Source of the DNA: JACCZX01 sp963807155
GTDB taxonomy: Bacteria > Pseudomonadota > Gammaproteobacteria > Burkholderiales > Burkholderiaceae_F
DNA: 64,000 nt
Assembly: GCA_963807155.1 (NCBI GenBank)
Contig: CAWEAZ010000019.1
Coordinates: 62,001 to 126,000, forward strand
Direction: 5' to 3'
Part shown: in pieces, positions 18,164-28,186 of the stretch
How positions within the stretch are numbered: the stretch's first letter is position 1
Layout of the letters: each line of letters opens with the position of its first letter
Notes under the pieces: model-generated
Told to the model about the DNA's origin: nothing
The model's input: the letters and a program-made list of their open reading frames with translations, nothing else
Database searches by the model: none
Program-made: the position numbers and the translations under genes

Positions 18164-19712
18164 TGGCGAGCGCGACAGCCATCACGATTGACCCGGGCCA
18201 TCTGAGCCTTGCACACCTGCGCCGCATTTGGCAGGCGCGCGTGCCGCTGACTTTGGCGCTCCGATTCGCGCGCCACGATCGAAGCGTCGGCCGCAGCAGT
18301 ACAGCGCATCGTCGCGCGTGGCAATGCGGCATACGGCATTAACACCGGCTTCGGCAGGCTAGCCAAGACGCGGATTCCCGATGACCAGTTGCAGCAGCTG
18401 CAGCGCAACTTGATTTTTTCGCACTCGGTGGGTACCGGCGAGTTGCTCGCTGATGAAGTCGTGCGGCTCGTGCTGGCGATGAAGATCGGTAGCTTGGCGC
18501 GCGGCTATTCCGGCGTGCGGCCGGTGATTGTCGACACGCTGCTTGCGCTCTACAACGCGGGCATCATGCCTTGCATTCCTGCGAAGGGCTCGGTGGGTGC
18601 GTCAGGCGATCTGGCGCCATTGGCGCATATGACGCTGGCGCTGATGGGCGAAGGTGAGGTACGAGTCGATGGCGCGCTTGTTGCCTGCGCGGCAGGCACT
18701 AGATGCACGCGCGAATCGCGCCGGTGGTGTTGGGTGCGAAAGAAGGCCTGGCGCTGATCAATGGCACACAGATATCGACTGCGCTCGCGCTGCATGGGCT
18801 GTTCCTTGCGGAACGCTTGTTCGAGTCGGCTGTGGTGGTCGGTGCGCTGTCGGTCGATGCGGCGAAGGGCAGCGATGCGCCGTTCGATCCGCGACTGCAC
18901 GAGCTGCGCGGTCAGCCGGGACAGATCGCCGCCGCGCACATGTACCGAGAGCTTCTTGCAGGCAGCGCAATCCGCGCTTCGCATTTGGTGCATGACGATC
19001 GGGTGCAGGATCCCTATAGCCTGCGCTGTCAGCCGCAGGTGATGGGTGCGTGCCGCGATCTGATCGACGCACGCGGCGCGCACGCTGCTGATCGAAGCAA
19101 ACGCCGTCACCGATAACCCCTTGATTTTTTCGCAAAGTGATGAGGTGATTTCGGGCGGCAACTTCCACGGCGAGCCGGTTGCACTCGCCGCCGATACGCT
19201 CGCGCTGGCGCTGGCTGAGATCGGCGCGCTGTCCGAGCGACGCATCGCATTGCTGATCGACTCGACGCTGTCGGGGCTGCCGCCATTTCTGGTGCGCGAG
19301 CCCGGCATCAACTCGGGTTTCATGATCGCGCACGTCACTGCCGCCGCGGCGGCATCCGAGAACAAGTCGTTGGCGCACCCAGCGAGCGTCGACAGCCTGC
19401 CGACTTCAGCCAATCAGGAGGACCACGTCAGCATGTCCACCTTCGCTGCACGGCGATTACACGAGATGGCAATGAACACCGCGACGATCATCGGCATCGA
19501 GTTGCTGGCCGCCGCGCAAGGAATCGACTTCCATCGTCCGCTCGAAACGTCGCCGCGACTGCGACGAGTCCATCGCGTCGTGCGCGAGAAGATCGCGTTC
19601 TATGAAGTCGATCGCATTCTGGCGCCCGACATCGAAGCGTCGCGCGCACTCGTGTTGGATGGCGCGCTGAGCGCGCAGTGCAGGCGATTTGTTCGCGCCG
19701 CTGGAAGCGTGA
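18163..19712 (+). CDS. hutH: Histidine ammonia-lyase, four frameshifts
   Basis: Deaminates histidine to urocanate, first step of the pathway. The GTG start overlaps the hutU stop. Diagnostic blocks are NAAYGINTGFGRLAKTRI, NLIFSHSVGTGELL and the MIO-forming Ala-Ser-Gly in GSVGASGDLAPLAH. Later blocks are LINGTQISTALAL and TSANQEDHVSMSTFAARR. The frame is broken near 18260, 18700, 19075 and 19675; repaired length is about 516 aa, normal. With the last break repaired it ends GDLFAPLEA and its TGA overlaps the hutG ATG. Confidence 0.92.
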
Positions 19713-20661
19713 TGCCGGCGATCGATATGAGCGTTTGGCAGGGCCGCATCGATGCAGCCGAAGGCGCGCTCGCACGGCGCTGGCACCAAGTGATGCGTGC
19801 GCTTGCAGACGAGACTGACGCGTCGGACCGTTGTGTTGATCGGGTTCGCATGCGACGCCGGCGTTGCCCGCAACCAGGGCACGGACCGGTGCCGCCGGCG
19901 GGCCTGCGGCGATTCGACACATGTTGCGCAACATGCCGGTGCACGAATGCGATCGGCTGGCCGATGCGGGCGACATTGTTTGCGCGGGCGATGCAACTCG
20001 AAGCGGCGCAAATCGAACTGTCGAAATGTGTTGCGGGACAACTCGCTGCCGGACGCTTTCCGATCGTGCTCGGCGGCGGGCATGAAATGGCATTCGGCAC
20101 TTTCACCGGACTGGCGGCGCATCTGGCAAGCAAACAAAACGTGCCGCGCATCGGCATCGTCAACTTCGATGCCCACTTCGATCTGCGGCAAGCCGAGCGC
20201 GCTAACTCCGGCACGCCGTTCCTGCAGATTGCGCGCGATTGCGAGGCGCGCGGCTGGCCGTTTCGCTACGGCTGCTTCGGCGTCAGTCGCTATTCGAATA
20301 CTGCGCGCACTGTTCGAGCGCGCTGGCCAAGCTCGGCGTGGTCTTTGTGCTCGATGAACAGATGCAGTCGGCGCAGAAAACGCTCACTGCTTTTCTTTCG
20401 GAGGTCGATCACGTTTACTTGACGTTCTGTCTCGACGTGCTGCCTGCGTCGATCGCTCCGGGCGTCAGCGCGCCGGCAGTTCGCGGCATCGGTCTCGACA
20501 TCGTCGAGCCGCTGATCGATCTTGTGATTGGCAGCGGCAAGCTGCGGCTGGCCGATATCGCGGAAATGAATCCGCGCTTCGATATCGATCATCGAACCGC
20601 CGCAGTGGCCGCGCGTATTGTGGCTCGCATTGCCAACGGAGTCGCGCGTGGCCTGGGATAG
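19712..20661 (+). CDS. hutG: Formimidoylglutamase, about four frameshifts
   Basis: Arginase-fold enzyme hydrolysing N-formimidoyl-glutamate to glutamate and formamide, last step of the four-enzyme hut route. Manganese-site blocks are visible: GGGHEMAFGT and NFDAHFDLR. The later metal block reads TFCLDVLPASIAPGVSAPA, with Cys where many ureohydrolases have the first Asp; this may be subfamily-specific. Breaks lie near 19828, 19895, 19990 and 20300. Repaired length is about 316 aa. It overlaps hutH and hutI, so the operon is tightly coupled. Confidence 0.87.
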
Positions 20662-21874
20662 CCTGTGGACCAACGTCCATCTGGCGACGATGGCGCAGCC
20701 GCATTCGTATGGCGAGATCCGCAACGCCGCGCTGGCCGTTAAAGACGGCAAGATCGCATGGCTTGGCCCACTTAGTGATTTGCCAGAGGGCACGCGCGCC
20801 CACGAGCAGCACGATGGCGCCGGCGGTTGGATCACACCGGGGCTGATCGATTGCCACACGCATATCGTCTACGCGGGCAATCGCAGTGACGAGTTCGAAG
20901 CCCGGCTTAACGGCGCGACTTACGCAGACATCGCGCAAAGCGGTGGCGGCATTCTTTCCACCGTGCGCGCAACGCGCGCGGCGAGCGAAGACGAGCTTTA
21001 TCGCGCCAGCTTGTCGCGAGTCAAAGCGTTGCTGGCCGAAGGAGTGACCACGCTGGAGATCAAGTCAGGCTACGGTCTTGAGCTCGAAGCCGAGGCGAAA
21101 ATGCTGCGCGTCGCGCGCCGATTGGGCCGCGAGCTGCCGTTGACGGTGAAGACGACTTTTCTCGGCGCGCACGCGGTGCCGCCGGAATATGCAGCGCGCG
21201 CCGACGACTACATCGACGAAGTATGCGAGCGCGTGTTGCCGGCGTTAAGCGAGCAGGGCCTGGTAGACGCAGTCGATGCGTTCTGCGAGTCGATCGGCTT
21301 CTCGGAGGCACAGACCGAGCGTGTCTTTCAAACAGCACAGCGCCTGGGCTTGCCGGTCAAGCTGCATGCGGAGCAGTTGTCGGATCAACGCGGAGCGCAG
21401 CTGGTCGCTCGCTACGGCGGACTATCGGCCGACCATCTGGAGCATGTGTCGGCCGACGGGATCGCAGCGATGGCACGCCATCAGACCGTTGCTGTGTTGC
21501 TGCCCGGCGCGTTCTATTTTCTGCGCGAGACGCGATCACCTCCGGTAGCTGCGCTGCGCGCAGCCGGCGTGCGCATTGCGATTGCGACCGACTGCAATCC
21601 GGGGACATCGCCGATGACCTCGCTATTACTGGCGATGAACATGGCGTGCACGCTGTTCAGGCTGACGCCGCATGAGGCGCTAGCCGGCGCAACAATCAAC
21701 GCAGCGCATGCGTTGGGTCTGCAAACATCGATGGGTAGCCTGGAAGTAGGCAAGGACGCCGACTTTGCGGTGTGGGAAATCGAGCGACCAGCGGATCTCG
21801 CGTACTCGATCGGCTTGAATCCGTGCCGCTGCGTGGTGAAGATGGGGAAGGTGCGTGATATTAAGACGCGTTAG
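20648..21874 (+). CDS. hutI: Imidazolonepropionase
   Basis: Hydrolyses 4-imidazolone-5-propionate to N-formimidoyl-glutamate, third step of histidine degradation. Intact 408-aa amidohydrolase: metal motif GLIDCHTHIVYAGNR, then TLEIKSGYGLELEAE, KLHAEQLSD, DHLEHVSADG and TDCNPGTSPMTSL. GTG at 20648 (VAWDSLWTNVHLATM) is chosen because it overlaps the end of hutG and starts the conserved N-terminus; a longer in-frame start at 20618 lies wholly inside hutG. Last gene of the hut operon; no hutC repressor gene is visible nearby. Confidence 0.95.
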   Translation: MAWDSLWTNVHLATMAQPHSYGEIRNAALAVKDGKIAWLGPLSDLPEGTRAHEQHDGAGGWITPGLIDCHTHIVYAGNRSDEFEARLNGATYADIAQSGGGILSTVRATRAASEDELYRASLSRVKALLAEGVTTLEIKSGYGLELEAEAKMLRVARRLGRELPLTVKTTFLGAHAVPPEYAARADDYIDEVCERVLPALSEQGLVDAVDAFCESIGFSEAQTERVFQTAQRLGLPVKLHAEQLSDQRGAQLVARYGGLSADHLEHVSADGIAAMARHQTVAVLLPGAFYFLRETRSPPVAALRAAGVRIAIATDCNPGTSPMTSLLLAMNMACTLFRLTPHEALAGATINAAHALGLQTSMGSLEVGKDADFAVWEIERPADLAYSIGLNPCRCVVKMGKVRDIKTR

Positions 21875-21905
21875 AAAATCGTTCATTCATTGGAGACGAG
21901 ACTAG

Positions 21906-22127
21906 ATGAACACCACAAGACTTATCGCCATCGCGCTTATCGTGGCCGGCGTGCTCGGCTTGGTTTACGGCGGGTTCAGCTACACCAAGGACACGACGGC
22001 CGTCAAAGTTGGCCCAATCGAACTCTCCGTTAAAGAAAGGGAGACCGTCAACATCCCAATGTGGGCAGGTATCGGAGCGATCGTGATCGGCGGACTACTA
22101 CTCGTTCTCGGCAACAAGAAGAAGTAA
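21906..22127 (+). CDS. Small two-span membrane protein (DUF3185-like)
   Basis: 73 aa with two membrane helices (LIAIALIVAGVLGLVYGGF and GIGAIVIGGLLLVLG) separated by KVGPIELSVKERETVNIP, ending in KKK. This arrangement is seen in small conserved proteins of the DUF3185 type, whose role is unknown. Just downstream lies a complete attC site, so the gene is packed like a cassette gene, although it sits behind hutI and not in the main array. Confidence 0.7.
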   Translation: MNTTRLIAIALIVAGVLGLVYGGFSYTKDTTAVKVGPIELSVKERETVNIPMWAGIGAIVIGGLLLVLGNKKK

Positions 22128-22138
22128 CCGCCGAGTTC

Positions 22139-22196
22139 GCCCAACCTTTCACTGAGCCGACTCAATCCGCGAGCGGGGCTTAACTCAACGTTAAAC
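22139..22196. repeat. Isolated attC site
   Basis: 58-bp site from GCCCAAC (22139-22145) to GTTAAAC (22190-22196). The inner arms TGAGCCGACTC and GGGGCTTAACTCA are partly complementary. It lies more than 10 kb from the main array, between two membrane-protein genes. Confidence 0.8.
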
Positions 22197-22201
22197 CCCA
22201 T

Positions 22202-22675
22202 ATGCAAGTTCTTCGGTGGCTCCTCACCGTACCGGCTGCGATCCTAGGCTGCTATCTGGGTTTCTTTGCCGGCATACTCATTCACTATGTGCATGTCTGG
22301 GCTTGTCCTAAGGAGCATTTGGTGTCGGGCGCCTGCATGGCTCCTTGGTCTTTGTTCGCCATGTCGACGGCGGTTGGCTTAAGCGCTGCAATTGCCGCTG
22401 CGGGCGTGGTTTTGTTGCCAACACTTCTCGCCCCTTCGCACCGGTGGTTGGTAGCGCGCGTCGCCTTTGCTTGCGGCTTGTTGCTCGCCCTGTACTTGTC
22501 CTGGGCAGTGCAATGGGTGATGTGGATTCCCATGGTGTGTGCCGTCTTATCGGGTGCCGGTATGTTGTGGTTTGTTCGGCGACACATAGATAGTTCTGTC
22601 TCGTCACTCAACCGGACGCGCGAAAGCAGGCGCCGATTAATTAATGCGTTAGCGATACTCACACGCGCACGATGA
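22202..22675 (+). CDS. Four-span membrane protein, unknown function
   Basis: 157 aa, starting 6 bp after the attC crossover. Hydrophobic segments at about 3-28, 50-76, 85-105 and 110-128 (for example LLTVPAAILGCYLGFFAGIL). The C-terminal tail is basic (RTRESRRRLINALAILTRAR). The TGA overlaps the ATG of the wax ester synthase gene (ATGA), probably because a cassette end was fused to it. Family not recognised. Confidence 0.62.
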   Translation: MQVLRWLLTVPAAILGCYLGFFAGILIHYVHVWACPKEHLVSGACMAPWSLFAMSTAVGLSAAIAAAGVVLLPTLLAPSHRWLVARVAFACGLLLALYLSWAVQWVMWIPMVCAVLSGAGMLWFVRRHIDSSVSSLNRTRESRRRLINALAILTRAR

Positions 22676-24064
22676 AACATCTCAGCGCGCTGGACGCGCT
22701 GTTCCTGCAGCTCGAGACGCCCGACACGCCGATGCATGTGGGGAGCCTCATGCTGCTCGATCGGCCACCGGCAAGGCGCGATCCCTATGCGGCGATCCGC
22801 GCCCACATCGCGAAGCGCATTCACCTGGCGCCCGTTTTCTCGCGCGTGCTGCGCTTCATGCCGCTGGATATCGCGAGCCCGCTCTGGGTACCGGCGGAGC
22901 GCGTCGATCTCGATTACCACATCCAGCGCGTCACGCTTCCCGCACCCGGCACTCAGGCTCAGCTCGAGCACGCCGTCGAGCGCCTGCACGAGGGGACGCT
23001 CGATCGTGACCGCCCCCTCTGGCAGTTCACGGTGATCGACGGCTTGAAGAGCGGACAGGTCGGTTTCTACGCCAAGATCCATCACGCCGCGCTCGACGGC
23101 CAGGGCGGCATCGCGGTCGCGCAGGCGCTGCTCGATGCGCAGCCCAAGCCGCGCGCGGTGCCGCGCGCCGCTGCGAAGAGTGCCGCGGCGATGCCACCCT
23201 CGGCGGCGAAGATGCTGGGATCGGCGCTGCGCAACACCGTCGCGCAATACGGCAGGATCCTGAAAGCGATCCCCAGCGTCGCGCAAGCCGCCGCACGCAC
23301 CGGTGCGGTGGCGCTCACCGCGCAACCGAAAAAGCGTGGCAGCACTTCGGCTCCGCGCATGCGGCTCAACGCAGCGATCGGCGCCGAGCGCGTGTTCGTG
23401 GCGGCGCAAATTCCGTTGGCCGAGGCGAAGGCGATCGCGCGGCACTACGACGCCAAGCTGAACGATGCCGTGCTGGCGATCTGCGCCGGCGCGCTGCGGC
23501 GCCATTTCGCCAAGGACAAGGCGACGCTCGGCAAGGCGATGGTCGCTGCCGTCCCGTTGAGCCTGCGGGCGCCCGGCGACACGACGCAGGAGAACCAGGT
23601 CTCGATGATGTTCGTCGGCCTCGCCACGCAAATCGCCGATCCTGTGAAAGCGCATGGCCGCGATCGTCGCCGGCAGCGCGCGCGCGAAGCAGCTCGCCGG
23701 CGGCATGAAGGGCGCGATTCCCACCGATCTGCCCTCGCTCGGCATTCCGTGGCTGATGGCCGCGATCACGCCGCTCTACCGCAAGGCCGTCGCTGCGCCT
23801 CGCATCCCGGTCTTCGCCAACGTCGTGATCTCCAACGTTCCGGGGCCGCAGGTTCCGCTCTACCTCGCAGGCGCCGAACTGAAGGCTTACTACCCAGTAT
23901 CAATCGTGACTCACGGACTCGCGCTGAACATCACAATCGTGAGCTACAACGGCTCGCTCGATATCGGGCTCGTGGCGTGCCGTAAGACCATGCCGGAGTT
24001 GCGCCAATTCGCAAAGCACCTAAAAAAAGCTCACACGGAGTTGCTGCAAACTACGCAGAGATGA
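22672..24064 (+). CDS. Wax ester synthase/diacylglycerol acyltransferase (WS/DGAT), frameshifted
   Basis: Transfers acyl groups from acyl-CoA to fatty alcohols or diacylglycerol to make storage lipids. The start MKHLSALDALFLQLETPDTP is characteristic. The catalytic HHxxxDG motif is in KIHHAALDGQGG at about residue 138. The conserved C-terminal NVVISNVPGPQVPLYLAG is present. One base is extra near 23655; repaired length is about 464 aa, normal. It overlaps the next hydrolase gene (ATGA), giving a three-gene lipid-related unit. Confidence 0.93.
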
Positions 24065-24841
24065 CGAGCTCACGCGCAATCGCTGAAAGCCCCGAATGCA
24101 TTCCTGCTCGCACTCGAATGGCGCGCGCCGTGGGAATTCAGCGCTGCGCTCGCGGCGTTTCCCTTGCTGCGTCGCGCGCCGCGCGGCGACGGCCACGCGG
24201 TGGTGGTCTTTCCTGGCTTGGCCGCCTCGGACGTCAGCACGTTTCCATTGCGCGCATTCCTCGCCGAGCGAGGCTACAAGCCTCACGGCTGGGAACTGCG
24301 CTTCAACCTCGGGCCGCGCGAGGGCGTCTTCGAGCGCAGCGTCGAGCGCGTGCAGAAGCTCGCACGCAGCACCGGGCGCAAGGTGAGTCTCATCGGCTGG
24401 AGCCTGGGCGGCGTTTACGCGCGCGAGATCGCCAAGGTGGCAAGCGAAGACGTGCGCTGCGTGATCACACTCGGCACTCCGTTCACGGGCCACCCTCGCG
24501 CGAACAACGCGTGGCGCATTTACAAACTCGCAAGCGGACATGGACTGGACGACTCGGATCAGTGGCGGCGCATTCGCGAGGCACCGCCGGTTCCGACAAC
24601 TTCCGTGTTCAGCCGCAGCGATGGCATCGTGGCGTGGCGTTGCTGCCTGCAGGCGCGGCGGTCCCTCGCCGAAAGCGTCGAAGTCACTGCGAGCCACATC
24701 GGCATGGGCGTGAATCCGGCGGCCTGGTATGCGATCGCCGATCGCCTGGCGCAGCGCGAGGGTCAGTGGCAGCCGTTCCATCGCGACGGGTGGCGCAGTT
24801 GGCTCTTCCCCGATCCGTACCGTGCCATCGATCCAGACTGA
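24061..24841 (+). CDS. Alpha/beta hydrolase, frameshifted near its start
   Basis: About 260 aa. Block HAVVVFPGLAASDVSTFPLR precedes the nucleophile elbow LIGWSLGGVYAREIA (GWSLGG, serine nucleophile) and TLGTPFTGHPRANNAW. The ATG at 24061 overlaps the WS/DGAT stop, but a one-base break near 24085 shifts the first codons; upstream of the hydrolase core the corrected frame reads LLALEWRAPWEFSAALAAFP. Its position after WS/DGAT suggests a role with lipid esters. Confidence 0.83.
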
Positions 24842-25723
24842 CAAGGTCTCGCTGCAGTACGAGTCCTTCGGCAATCCCGCCGACCCACCCATCGTCCTCG
24901 TGATGGGGCTTGGCATGCAGCTCATCATGTGGCCCACGCAGCTCTGCGAAATGCTCGCTGCGAAAGGGCTCTACGTCGTGCGCTTCGACAACCGCGACGT
25001 GGGACTCTCCAGCCACCTCGATCACCTCGGAACTCCCAACATCGTTCTGGCGACGCTCCAGTACCTGCTGCGCCTGCCCTTGAAAGCGGCCTACTTGATC
25101 GACGACATGGCGCGCGATACCGCGGCGCTCCTCGATGCACTGGGAATTCGCCGCGCGCATTGGTGGGTGCTTCGATGGGCGGGATGATCGCGCAGAATTT
25201 GGCGGCGAATGCGCCGGCGAAAGTGGCAAGCCTCACGTCGATCATGTCTTCGACCGGTAACCGCAGCCTCCCACCGCCGACGTCGAGAGCGCGGCGCGCG
25301 TTGCTGCGCGCGCCCGCGAAACTCGGCGACGTGGAGGGCGCGACCCGGCGGCTGATGAGCGTGCTGCGCGACATCGGCAGCCAGACTTATCCCGCGGAGG
25401 AAGGCTACCTGCGCGAGCTATGCGAGAAACACGTGCGTCGCTCGTACGACCCCGCAGGAGTCGCGCGGCAACTCATGGCCGTGGCGGCGAGCGGCGATCG
25501 AACCGCGGTCGTACGGCGCATCAAGGTGCCTACGCTGGTCTTACATGGCGACGAGGATCCGCTCTTGCGCCCAGCCTGCGGCGAAGAAACGGCGCGCGTG
25601 ATTCGCGACGCCGGCGGCGACGTCAAGCTGGAGATCATCCGCGGCATGGGTCACGATCTGCCCATACCGCTACTGCCGCAGCTCACGGAGCGCATCGCGG
25701 AGCACTGCTTCAGAGATAGTTGA
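24822..25723 (+). CDS. Alpha/beta hydrolase, frameshifted
   Basis: About 300 aa. The GTG at 24822 overlaps the previous stop. Blocks: IVLVMGLGMQLIMWP, VRFDNRDVGLSSH and the nucleophile elbow ASMGGMIAQ. The conserved C-terminal acid and histidine appear in LHGDEDPLLRP and RGMGHDLP. A one-base break near 25160, just before the nucleophile (RRAHW/VGASMGG), splits it. Homologous proteins are often annotated as proline iminopeptidase-like or esterase; the substrate is unknown. Part of the lipid-ester unit with WS/DGAT. Confidence 0.88.
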
Positions 25724-25760
25724 AAATCCCATCAGCGGACAACCGAAACAGGAGGTAGCC

Positions 25761-26015
25761 ATGAGTATTCGTAAACTGAGATGCTCTTTCTGCCGGAAGA
25801 CTGAAGACCAAATTGCAAAGCTCGTTGCTGGGCCAAGATCGTTTGCAGGTTCCAAGATCTACATCTGCAATGAATGCGTGGCGGTAGCAAACTCCGTCAT
25901 GCGAGCAGGCTCACCCGCCGCTCCTGCAGCCTCGTATTCGCTGCTACAAAAGGCGAAGGCATGGTGGGGGCGCTTTCTCCACAGGTATGTCGTGCGAAAG
26001 GCTTCGATTGCCTAG
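25761..26015 (+). CDS. Standalone ClpX-type C4 zinc finger protein
   Basis: 84-aa protein. Residues 6-45 have the ClpX N-terminal zinc-binding domain pattern: LRCSFCRKTEDQIAKLVAGP, then IYICNECVAVANSV, with four cysteines in C-x2-C...C-x2-C. The AAA+ domain is absent. AGGAGG lies 6 bp before the ATG. In ClpX this domain binds substrates and adaptors; standalone copies are seen in many proteobacteria without a proven role. The C-terminal half is basic and unfamiliar. Confidence 0.85.
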   Translation: MSIRKLRCSFCRKTEDQIAKLVAGPRSFAGSKIYICNECVAVANSVMRAGSPAAPAASYSLLQKAKAWWGRFLHRYVVRKASIA

Positions 26016-26096
26016 GCTTTCTGACCCGCGCTTCGAGGTGGCCGTTTCTATCAAGAGTGGCGCATCTGGCGGTACCCAACTGGCTTGCGTTGCGCT

Positions 26097-26498
26097 ATGA
26101 CTCGCACCGCGAAATGCGCATGCGGGTCGGTTTCCGTCGCAGTTAACGGCGAGCCTCGGCTGCATGCTGTCTGCCACTGCACCAATTGCAAACGCCGAAC
26201 AGGCAGTGCCTTCGGCGTATCAGCGTACTTTCTGCGATCAGACGTAACTGAAATCAGCGGCGAGATGCAAGTCTATGCATTTCATCACGCGGCAGAAAAT
26301 TACGACGAGGAGCGCCATTTCTGTAGCCGGTGCGGGACAACGCTGTTCTGGTACACGTCGATACGACCGCATCTGATCGGCATGGCCGCCGGCTGTTTTC
26401 CGGACGACAGCTTTGGCGTGCCGACGATCTCTGGTACGAGTTCTAAGAAGCTGCCATGGATCGAGCTGCCAAGTTCGTGCAGGCTGCTTGAGCGGTGA
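26097..26498 (+). CDS. GFA-family zinc protein
   Basis: 133 aa, the third GFA protein in the window. Cysteine motifs are AKCACGSVSV, VCHCTNCKRRTGS and HFCSRCGTTLFW. The ATG at 26097 starts directly before the conserved region, while a longer start at 26085 adds four residues. Ends 35 bp before the FAD oxidoreductase. Confidence 0.85.
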   Translation: MTRTAKCACGSVSVAVNGEPRLHAVCHCTNCKRRTGSAFGVSAYFLRSDVTEISGEMQVYAFHHAAENYDEERHFCSRCGTTLFWYTSIRPHLIGMAAGCFPDDSFGVPTISGTSSKKLPWIELPSSCRLLER

Positions 26499-26532
26499 CG
26501 ATGAATAGAAAATTTCCTGCGTTGACCGAACA

Positions 26533-28186
26533 ATGCTGACGATTGAAGACGTGCAGCGCGATTCCGCTGTTCTCGACGCTCGCAGCGAGCGAACTTCAGC
26601 GTCTCGCGCAGACGTCGGCGGACCTGCACCTTGGCGCCGGAGAATTCGCCGTTCCCGAGGGTGGAGATCGGGCGCTCTACGCAGTTCTCGCCGGAAAGGT
26701 GCAGGTCGTCAAGCTGGTAGATGGCATCGAACGCACGCTCGGCTGGCGCGTTCCGGGCCAAATTTTCGGCGAAGTACCGATCGCGTTTGGCACTACGTTC
26801 GCCGGCGGCTATCGAGCGTCGGAACCGTCGCGCGTCTTGCGAATAGAGCCGAAGGAGTACTACGCAGTCGCGGCGGCGGCGCCTGAGGTCTCGGTGAAAG
26901 TCGGCGCACTGGCACGCGAGCGCATCGGCGGGCTTCAGGGCATCGCCGCTGAAGCACCCAAGCCGCGCGTGACGATGGTCGGCAACCGATGGGATGCTGC
27001 GTGCAGTGACCTGCGCCAGTTTCTCGCGCGCAATCAGATTACCTACGACTGGATGACACCCGATGCGCCAGAGCTGGAAGCGCGTTGGCCTGGACCCCGA
27101 CCAGCCGACCAAGATTGTCCGGTGCTGAAACTGGCTGACGGCACGCTTCTCAGTCGGCCCGCGACGCGCGACATTGCGCGCCTCCTCGGTCTGCAAACGA
27201 ACGCACACCTGGCTGAATACGACACCATCATCATCGGTGGCGGGCCCGCCGGCCTCGCAGCGGCGGTGTACGGCGCGTCCGAAGGACTGCGGACGGTGGT
27301 GGTCGAGCGCGAGGCACCGGGAGGTCAGGCGGGCACATCGTCGCGAATCGAAAACTATCTTGGCTTCCCAAACGGCGTCTCAGGGGACGAGCTTGCGAGT
27401 CGAGCGCTCAATCAAGCGGGGCGGCTCGGAGCAGAAATTCTGGTCACACGCTCTGTCGCGCGCATCGATCCCACAACACGTCAGGTGTATCTCGATGGTG
27501 GCGACGTCGTCCGGGCGCGGACCGTCATTCTTGCCACGGGCGTGACGTGGCGGCGCCTCGCGATCGACGGCTTCGATCGACTCATTGGCAAAGGCATCTA
27601 CTACGGCGCGGCACGCAGTGAAGCGAGCGCCACCCACGGACTCGACGTCTACCTGGTCGGTGCCGGAAACTCAGCCGGTCAGGCTGCGTTGTACTTTGCC
27701 AATCATGCACGCACGGTGACGCTCATTGTCCGGGGCGATTCTCTGGAGAAGAGCATGTCTCGCTATTTGATCGAGCAGCTCAGCGGAAGATCGAACGTGA
27801 AAGTCCAATTGCGCTCGGAAGTCGTCGCCGCACACGGCGACACGCACCTGACCGCGATCGATATACGGAACGCTGCGAGCGCAACGGTGCAGCGCCACGA
27901 CTGTGGCGGCCTTTTCATCTTCATCGGAGCCGACGCTGAGACCGCGTGGCTGCCGGCCGACATCGCACGCGATACGCGCGGATATGTCCTCACCGGAGAT
28001 GACGTGGTGAAGGCTGGGCGTTGGTCACACACCCGCGATCCCTACCTGCTCGAATCGAGTGTCCCCGGTGTGTTCGCCTGCGGAGACGTGAGGCTGAGTC
28101 CGGTCAAACGCGTAGCGTCCGCGGTCGGCGAGGGCAGCATGGCGATCGCTTTTGTCCACAAGTATCTACAGCAGGACGCGCGATAA
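26533..28186 (+). CDS. Cyclic nucleotide-binding/thioredoxin reductase-like FAD oxidoreductase, frameshifted
   Basis: About 551 aa. N-terminal cNMP-binding-like domain (IPLFSTLAASELQRLAQTSA, then GQIFGEVPIAFG), a middle thioredoxin-like segment (RVTMVGNRWDAACSDLRQFL) and a C-terminal two-dinucleotide-domain flavoprotein (IIIGGGPAGLAAAVYG and VYLVGAGNSAGQAALYFA). The TrxR redox CxxC pair is absent: the corresponding place reads KGIYYGAARSEA, so it is not a classical thioredoxin reductase. An extra base near 26560 separates the true start MLTIEDVQR from the rest. The electron acceptor is unknown; the sensor domain suggests control by a nucleotide. Confidence 0.88.

Noticed and set aside
22640..22660. 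GTTAGCG as a right attC core at the end of the 22202-22675 gene
   Set aside because: A single 7-bp match without a left arm is too weak to call.
22285..23769. 494-codon minus-strand frame opposite the WS/DGAT gene
   Set aside because: Antisense of a well-identified gene; low-complexity, Arg/His-rich product.
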